Positions 14,373 through 18,304 of a DNA stretch of 18,304 bases are shown here, piece after piece; the stretch's first letter is position 1, and each line of letters begins with the position of its first letter. The notes beneath the pieces are model-generated. The model had not been told where the DNA came from, did no database searches, and saw nothing but the letters and a program-made list of their open reading frames with translations. The position numbers were made by a program, and so were the translations under genes. The stretch is taken from NCBI GenBank assembly GCA_964462135.1, contig CAYWWK010000035.1, positions 1 through 18,304 of the forward strand. The letters are read 5' to 3'. The DNA is from MGBC163016 sp964462135. Lineage in GTDB: Bacteria > Actinomycetota > Coriobacteriia > Coriobacteriales > Eggerthellaceae.

Positions 14373-15445
14373 TTCGAAGCCTCTTCGCGATATTCGTTCA
14401 CCAGATGACGGGCTGCCTCCAAGGATTCACAGCGGATATCCTGTTCACGAATGCGGGCGGCGGTCCCTGGCTGCAATTCGTCCAAGGGAATCTCGGTCAC
14501 CTCATCCAATTCTGAATATCCCATGCCCAGAACCTGCCCGGGAATGCCTCGATACACTGCGACTTTGCCATCAACTTCGCCAAGATAGGCCGAATTGGTC
14601 ATCCACCAATTGACGGCAAACCCCGCCCCTCCAATGGCAAGGATGAGCGCCACGATGGTTGTGATGGCGGCGATGCGCGTCTTGCGCGCCAGCTTGCGTC
14701 GATGCCGCTTCGAACCAGTGGCATCAACCACGATCACACTCACGTTGTCTGACCCGCCCGCCTGAAGCGCTGCTTCCACCAGTGCGTCAGCGGCCTGCTG
14801 AGGACGGGGATTGCTCGAAAGGATCTGGGCGATGCGATCGTCTTCCACCATGGAGTACAAACCATCCGAGCAAAGCAGCAGTCGATCATCCGCAGCAACG
14901 GACAATTCGTAGGTGTCAGCATGGATGCGGGGATCAAGCCCCAGCGCACGCGTGATGTATGATCGCCAAGGATGCCCTCGGGCTTCTTCGGGCCTGATCT
15001 CGCCCCGTTCGATCAAGTCGGCCACCAGCGAATGGTCCCGGGTGAGCTGCTGCAGGCGTCCCGCGTGGAGCAGATACGCGCGAGAATCCCCACACTGCGC
15101 TATGACCAGATGGTCTCCTTCAAGCAGAGCCGCCGTACAGGTGGTTCCCATGCCCTCGCGGCCGATTCCCTCAGAGACGGCGCGAATGATGGCCAAATTC
15201 GCCTCATCGACGGCGTTTCGAAGCGCCTCGGCATCCGGGCTTTTGGGCGCATGCCGTTCAAGTTCACGAACGGCGATCTCGGATGCCACCTCGCCTGCTT
15301 CGTGACCACCCATGCCATCGCATACCACGTACAGCGGAGGACGAACGAGCAGGGAATCCTCGTTATGCTCACGAACGTAGCCGACGTCCGTTCGCGCCCC
15401 GTACGCTTCGTCTGCCTGATACATCTTCTGCTTCATGACGGTCAT
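14369..15445 (-). CDS. pstP: PP2C-type Ser/Thr protein phosphatase (PstP-like)
   Basis: A 358-residue membrane-anchored phosphatase that reverses Ser/Thr phosphorylation by PknA/PknB-type kinases. The PP2C domain at about 12-242 has metal ligands D30 (HNED), D43-G44 (CDGMGG), D194 (CSDGL) and D233 (GSDNVS), plus GDSRAY (119-124). A basic stretch (246-256) precedes one TM helix (about 257-281), followed by an extracytoplasmic tail of about 77 residues. Mycobacterial PstP has the same order of parts with a longer outer domain. The ATG overlaps the fhaB stop (ATGA). The next in-frame ATG, three codons later, is possible. Its place in the fhaA-fhaB-pstP-rodA-pbpA order supports a role in control of wall synthesis. 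Confidence 0.95.
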   Translation of the reverse strand: MTVMKQKMYQADEAYGARTDVGYVREHNEDSLLVRPPLYVVCDGMGGHEAGEVASEIAVRELERHAPKSPDAEALRNAVDEANLAIIRAVSEGIGREGMGTTCTAALLEGDHLVIAQCGDSRAYLLHAGRLQQLTRDHSLVADLIERGEIRPEEARGHPWRSYITRALGLDPRIHADTYELSVAADDRLLLCSDGLYSMVEDDRIAQILSSNPRPQQAADALVEAALQAGGSDNVSVIVVDATGSKRHRRKLARKTRIAAITTIVALILAIGGAGFAVNWWMTNSAYLGEVDGKVAVYRGIPGQVLGMGYSELDEVTEIPLDELQPGTAARIREQDIRCESLEAARHLVNEYREEASK

Positions 15446-15855
15446 TCGTGTCTCACCCGAATGGAAACATCACCGATGTTCACCACGTCTTTGTTGCGTA
15501 AGGCAACCGGGTCGGATATGACCTCGCCATTCACGACGGTACCGTTGCGAGAACCCAGATCCTCCACGAAGAGATTCTGTCCCATCAACTGGAAACGCGC
15601 GTGACGACCGGAGACGAATCCCGTGCCGATCACGATGTCCGCCCCAGGAGCACGCCCGACGACCACCGGTCCCGTGACCGGCATCTGCACGCCGCGCAGC
15701 TCCTTCGGTCCCTGCTCCACCGATATGGTCCAGCTCTTGCCCGCATTGCGTGTGCCTTTGATCTGACCGATGCCCGTGCGCACGATGGCGAAAAGGAACA
15801 GATACAGAAGCACCACGAAGAGCAGTCGCGCTATCAGTAAGATGATGTCTATCAT
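15442..15855 (-). CDS. fhaB: Membrane-anchored FHA-domain protein FhaB (FipA-like)
   Basis: A 137-residue protein with an N-terminal TM helix (about 4-25), a short linker and a C-terminal FHA domain that binds phosphothreonine peptides. The FHA signature residues are all present: G67-R68, S82-G-R-H85, and the DLGSRNGT block with N104-G105. Size and layout match mycobacterial FhaB (Rv0019c), which recruits phosphorylated partners to the division and growth machinery. It begins 4 bases after the fhaA stop codon, with GGAG inside the fhaA end as ribosome site, and overlaps pstP by 4 bases, so the three genes are transcribed and probably translated together. The binding partner is inferred by analogy. 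Confidence 0.95.
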   Translation of the reverse strand: MIDIILLIARLLFVVLLYLFLFAIVRTGIGQIKGTRNAGKSWTISVEQGPKELRGVQMPVTGPVVVGRAPGADIVIGTGFVSGRHARFQLMGQNLFVEDLGSRNGTVVNGEVISDPVALRNKDVVNIGDVSIRVRHE

Positions 15856-15858
15856 CCG

Positions 15859-16998
15859 CTATTGCTCCAAGTCTTGGAATTCCAGCTCGGTGGTGCCGAT
15901 GCGAATCATATCCGCATCGCGCAGAGGTGCGCTTTTGATGCGACGACCGTTGACGAAGACACCATTGAGAGAACCCAGGTCAGTGATGACCCAGGCCCCC
16001 GTCGGTTCGCAGCGAATCTCCGCATGCACGCGTGAAGCGTTGATGTCAGGAATGATGATGCTGTTCGAGGATTCGCGCCCCATTCGCTCGGGGGACCCGG
16101 TGAGCTGGTAGGCGCAGTCACGCGCCTCGTCGTAAAGGTACACCTCACGGGGCGTTCCTTCGGGAGGAGGAGGCGTGGGCTTCCGATTAGCCATGGGCTG
16201 TTCTGGTTGGGGAACGGGCGCAGGGGCATAATCAGGTTCTGCGATGTTCGCAGAATGGATCTCATCATATTCAGGGTCGTATTCGGAAGGGTCGTAGCCG
16301 TATTCAACGTCACGGACATCGAAATCCTGGCTGTCGTAGATATCCTGCGAATAGCCATCGTCGTCAGGAGCAAGGGGAACGAACGTGCCGCCTTGTGCAG
16401 GCGCTGCAGACCGCAAAGGCGATGCTTGGCCTCGTGGCGCAAGTCTGGAAGCTCCCGCAGCCCCGAATCGGGCAGCTCTTCCTGCAGCCGCTCCTGCCAC
16501 GACACCTGCCCCAGCTCCTGCCTGGCGGGAACTGGCCGCCGACGCGCCGCCCTGCATGCGCGCTCCCCGAGCAGGAGCAGCGATGCCGTAGCGCGCCATC
16601 TCATCGGCACGAAGGCGCTCGATGATCTGCGAAGCGACCAATTCGGCAACCACATCGAACTTGCCGCGTTTGAGTTGATCATCGGCGATGAATCGCACGA
16701 GCGGATGGCCGTCCATGGCAAGGCCCATCTCAGAGGCCTTGGCCAGCAGGAACGTTTCCGTTTCGCCCGCCATCGTAGGGTAGTAATTGAACATGCGCTC
16801 ATCGTCTTCGGGACAGACGAGAACCGTGTACAGGGTAGGGGCAAACTGCTTGCCTGCTCCCACGACCTTCCCGCGTCTCATTTGCTTTTCAGCCTTCTTG
16901 GCAATCTGCACGGGAGAAATGGATGCGCCGCCTAGCTTTTCCGCCGCTCCTTCGACAGTGTCTTCCATCTTGCCTTCGAACTTGGAGAGGAAGCCCAT
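15859..16998 (-). CDS. fhaA: FHA-domain protein FhaA with DUF3662 N-terminal domain
   Basis: A 379-residue cytoplasmic signalling protein. Residues 1-137 are the DUF3662 (FhaA N-terminal) domain, beginning MGFLSKFEGKMEDTVEGA. A long flexible linker (about 140-285) follows: first Ala/Gly/Arg-rich, then Asp/Tyr-rich (211-258), then Pro-rich (PTPPPPEG). The C-terminal FHA domain (286-379) has G307-R308, S322-R-V-H325 and DLGSLNGVF with N345-G346. In Mycobacterium, FhaA (Rv0020c) binds phosphorylated MviN and helps control peptidoglycan precursor export. It is the first gene of the operon; an extended -10 promoter lies about 60 bases upstream. The ribosome site is a GGTGAGG-like stretch before the ATG. 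Compared with fhaB the two FHA domains are diverged copies of the same fold. Confidence 0.95.
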   Translation of the reverse strand: MGFLSKFEGKMEDTVEGAAEKLGGASISPVQIAKKAEKQMRRGKVVGAGKQFAPTLYTVLVCPEDDERMFNYYPTMAGETETFLLAKASEMGLAMDGHPLVRFIADDQLKRGKFDVVAELVASQIIERLRADEMARYGIAAPARGARMQGGASAASSRQAGAGAGVVAGAAAGRAARFGAAGASRLAPRGQASPLRSAAPAQGGTFVPLAPDDDGYSQDIYDSQDFDVRDVEYGYDPSEYDPEYDEIHSANIAEPDYAPAPVPQPEQPMANRKPTPPPPEGTPREVYLYDEARDCAYQLTGSPERMGRESSNSIIIPDINASRVHAEIRCEPTGAWVITDLGSLNGVFVNGRRIKSAPLRDADMIRIGTTELEFQDLEQ

Positions 16999-17057
16999 GG
17001 CGTTGACCTCACCCCTTCGTGTTGCGTTTGTGTCAGCAGGTAAATAGGTGAGTGGTC

Positions 17058-17066
17058 ATCATACCA
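17058..17066 (-). promoter_or_regulatory. Extended -10 promoter of the fhaA operon
   Basis: On the minus strand TGGTATGAT (17066-17058) is an extended -10 element (TGn followed by TATGAT, 5 of 6 matches). No good -35 is seen, which is usual for this class. It would start transcription near 17051, about 50 bases before the fhaA ATG. Confidence 0.5.
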
Positions 17067-17104
17067 TTTCTGCCTGCATGCAGCGTCTTCCATTATCAAT
17101 GCGG

Positions 17105-17145
17105 CGTGTAGCGAAGGCTCGTAGCGCAGGCTTTAGCCTGCGTCA
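17105..17145. repeat. Palindromic intergenic repeat cluster R6
   Basis: A short single unit: TGTAGCGAAGGCTCGTAGCG followed by the hairpin CGCAGGC-TTTA-GCCTGCG (17125-17142). The 37 bases at 17108-17144 are identical to 7752-7788. The boundary motif CAGGTTGACC is missing here. It lies just beyond the xthA stop codon and upstream of the fhaA promoter. Confidence 0.75.
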
Positions 17146-17160
17146 GTTGCAAGGGCTCGC

Positions 17161-18072
17161 CTACAGGTCAAGCTCCAGCCCGACAGGACAGTGATCGCTT
17201 CCTTCCACTTCATCATAGATGGAGGCGGCGACGATCTTGTCTTGCAATGATTTGCTGATCAGGAAGTAATCGATGCGCCAACCTGCATTCGTGCGTCGCG
17301 CCTTGCGAAGATAGCTCCACCAGGTGTAGGCCCCTGTTTGATCTGGGTGCAGGTATCGAAAGGTGTCGACGAACCCAGCTTCCTGGAGCGCATCCATCTT
17401 GCCGCGCTCTTCATCAGAAAACCCGCTCATGCCTCGGTTCGGGCCCGGATTCTTGAGGTCGATGTCCTGATGCGCCACATTGAAATCGCCACACATGATC
17501 ACCGGTTTCGGATTGGTGCGCTCAGCCTCGCCTGTACGCGGCAGTGCATCCATGGCCGCATCCGCATCCTTCGCTTCGAGCCATGCGGCGAACGCCTGCG
17601 CTTCGGTTTCGTCAACGGTCTGCCCATCTTCAGCACGGCTCACAGGAACATTCGAGGGAATCAGTCCCTGTTCAAGGCCTTGGCAGAATTCGCGAAAGGC
17701 ATCATCCCATTGCATGCGGTGATCTATGCGGGCAAGCTCGTTCTGCGAATTTGGGGTATAGACGTTCACGAACCAGAAGTCATCGAATTCAGCTGCGAGG
17801 ATGCGTCCCTCTGTATCAAGGTAGGGATCGCCGAGTCCGTGAAGCACCTGACGGGGTTCATCACGAGTGAAGAGGGCGGTTCCCGAATAGCCACGGCGTT
17901 CGGCATAGCTGTAGAACTGGTGGTACCCTGGAAGATCAATAGAGACTTGGCCTGGTTGGCATTTCGTTTCCTGAAGCGCAAAGATGTCGGCTCCGAACTG
18001 CGCGAATATCTCTAAAAAGTCCTTCTTCAGCACAGCGCGAATGCCATTCACGTTCCATGAGACAAACCGCAT
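17161..18072 (-). CDS. xthA: Exodeoxyribonuclease III / AP endonuclease with an internal insertion
   Basis: A 303-residue enzyme of the exonuclease-endonuclease-phosphatase superfamily that cleaves DNA at abasic sites and trims 3' ends in base excision repair. Signature residues: WNVNGIRA (6-13), QETK with metal ligand E35, Y105 in NVYTPNSQ, CGDFNVAHQDIDL (194-206, with D196 and N198), W267-RIDYF and the terminal GSDHCP (291-296, D293/H294). Bacterial ExoIII is usually 250-270 residues; the excess is an acidic, Ala-rich insertion at about 135-188, just before the GDFN motif. The start at 18072 is supported by TAGGAGG 4 bases upstream and by the family N-terminus. It appears to be a single-gene unit with its own promoter. 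Confidence 0.95.
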   Translation of the reverse strand: MRFVSWNVNGIRAVLKKDFLEIFAQFGADIFALQETKCQPGQVSIDLPGYHQFYSYAERRGYSGTALFTRDEPRQVLHGLGDPYLDTEGRILAAEFDDFWFVNVYTPNSQNELARIDHRMQWDDAFREFCQGLEQGLIPSNVPVSRAEDGQTVDETEAQAFAAWLEAKDADAAMDALPRTGEAERTNPKPVIMCGDFNVAHQDIDLKNPGPNRGMSGFSDEERGKMDALQEAGFVDTFRYLHPDQTGAYTWWSYLRKARRTNAGWRIDYFLISKSLQDKIVAASIYDEVEGSDHCPVGLELDL

Positions 18073-18111
18073 GCATCCTCCTATCCAATGCAACAAAAGA
18101 GGTTTACCCCT

Positions 18112-18140
18112 ATTGTCATGCGGGAACATTCCAAGTGCAA
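18112..18140 (-). promoter_or_regulatory. Candidate xthA promoter with inverted repeat in the spacer
   Basis: On the minus strand TTGCAC (18140-18135) and GACAAT (18117-18112) are 17 bases apart; a TTGACT partly overlaps upstream (18145-18140). The spacer contains the short palindrome-like GGAATGTTCC (18131-18122; GGAA and TTCC half-sites), which could be a repressor site. It does not match the SOS consensus of Mycobacterium or Bacillus well. Boxes are weak, so confidence is low. Confidence 0.35.
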
Positions 18141-18162
18141 GTCAATGCGTTCTTGCCTGACC

Positions 18163-18304
18163 CATTGACCGTAGCGTGTGGCGAAGGCTTGTAGCGCAGG
18201 CTTCAGCCTGCGTTCCCCTTCGTTCTTTCGCAAGCTGAAGCTTGCGCTGCGAAGGGCATGGCAGGTTGACCGTAGCGTAAGGCATCACGCGAAGCGTGTG
18301 CCTT
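18163..18304. repeat. Palindromic intergenic repeat cluster R7, runs off the window
   Basis: A unit starting at CATTGACCGTAGCG (18163-18176) carries the hairpins CGCAGGCT-TC-AGCCTGCG (18195-18212) and CGCAAGCT-GA-AGCTTGCG (18229-18246). A second unit begins with GGCAGGTTGACCGTAGCG (18260-18277) and continues with the 26-base bulged hairpin (18279-18304) also seen at 11489-11514. So two tandem units in the same orientation carry different hairpin modules. The right boundary is outside the window. Confidence 0.8.

Noticed and set aside
15906..16844. Open frame of 312 codons on the same strand as fhaA, in another frame
   Set aside because: The product is an Arg/Ser/Pro-rich sequence without family features, while the overlapping fhaA frame has clear DUF3662 and FHA domains.
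1..18304. Defence island, prophage or biosynthetic cluster
   Set aside because: All protein genes match housekeeping, envelope, signalling, transport, hydrogenase maturation or repair families. No integrase, nuclease-helicase pair, reverse transcriptase or toxin-antitoxin pair is seen.

Overview
The window (about 58% GC by eye) looks like a chromosomal piece of an anaerobic actinobacterium of the class Coriobacteriia, probably Eggerthellaceae. The evidence is the actinobacterial fhaA-fhaB-pstP-rodA-pbpA gene order, a MurT/GatD lipid II amidation enzyme, hydrogenase maturation genes (hypC, hypD), a stand-alone phenylacetate-CoA ligase-like gene, and strong AAGGAGG ribosome sites. The species assignment is inference from gene content; no rRNA gene is present.

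Layout from left to right. A repeat cluster (about 46-165) lies beyond the end of mscL (175-639, minus). A histidine kinase and OmpR-type regulator pair (740-2972, minus) follows, with a candidate autoregulatory direct repeat upstream. The gene-free stretch 2973-3539 holds that control region, a candidate plus-strand small RNA with an intrinsic terminator, a repeat cluster and a hairpin. Then come rlmH and a fused murT-gatD gene (3540-6329, minus), back to back with a GTG-started SLC13/ArsB-type permease (6439-7713, plus) over overlapping divergent promoters. A minus-strand usp-hypC-hypD operon (7894-9840) comes next, then a paaK-like ligase (10145-11386, plus). A four-gene minus-strand operon follows, fhaA - fhaB - pstP - rodA::pbpA fusion (11613-16998), and last an exodeoxyribonuclease III/AP endonuclease (17161-18072, minus).

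The dominant theme is cell-envelope growth. MurT-GatD amidates the lipid II glutamate; the RodA::PbpA fusion polymerises and crosslinks peptidoglycan; PstP, FhaA and FhaB belong to the Ser/Thr phosphorylation circuit that controls those steps in Mycobacterium. Both enzyme pairs that normally act as two-protein complexes are single polypeptides here. The pknA/pknB kinases that usually complete the mycobacterial operon are absent at its end.

The most unusual non-coding signal is a family of short GC-rich palindromic modules in seven clusters. The clusters sit only between transcription units, never inside a gene or between genes of one operon. They share a boundary motif (CAGGTTGACCGTAGCG) and interchangeable hairpin blocks, resembling a REP/BIME or MITE-like mosaic. 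I see no CRISPR array, tRNA, rRNA, phage gene or intact transposase.
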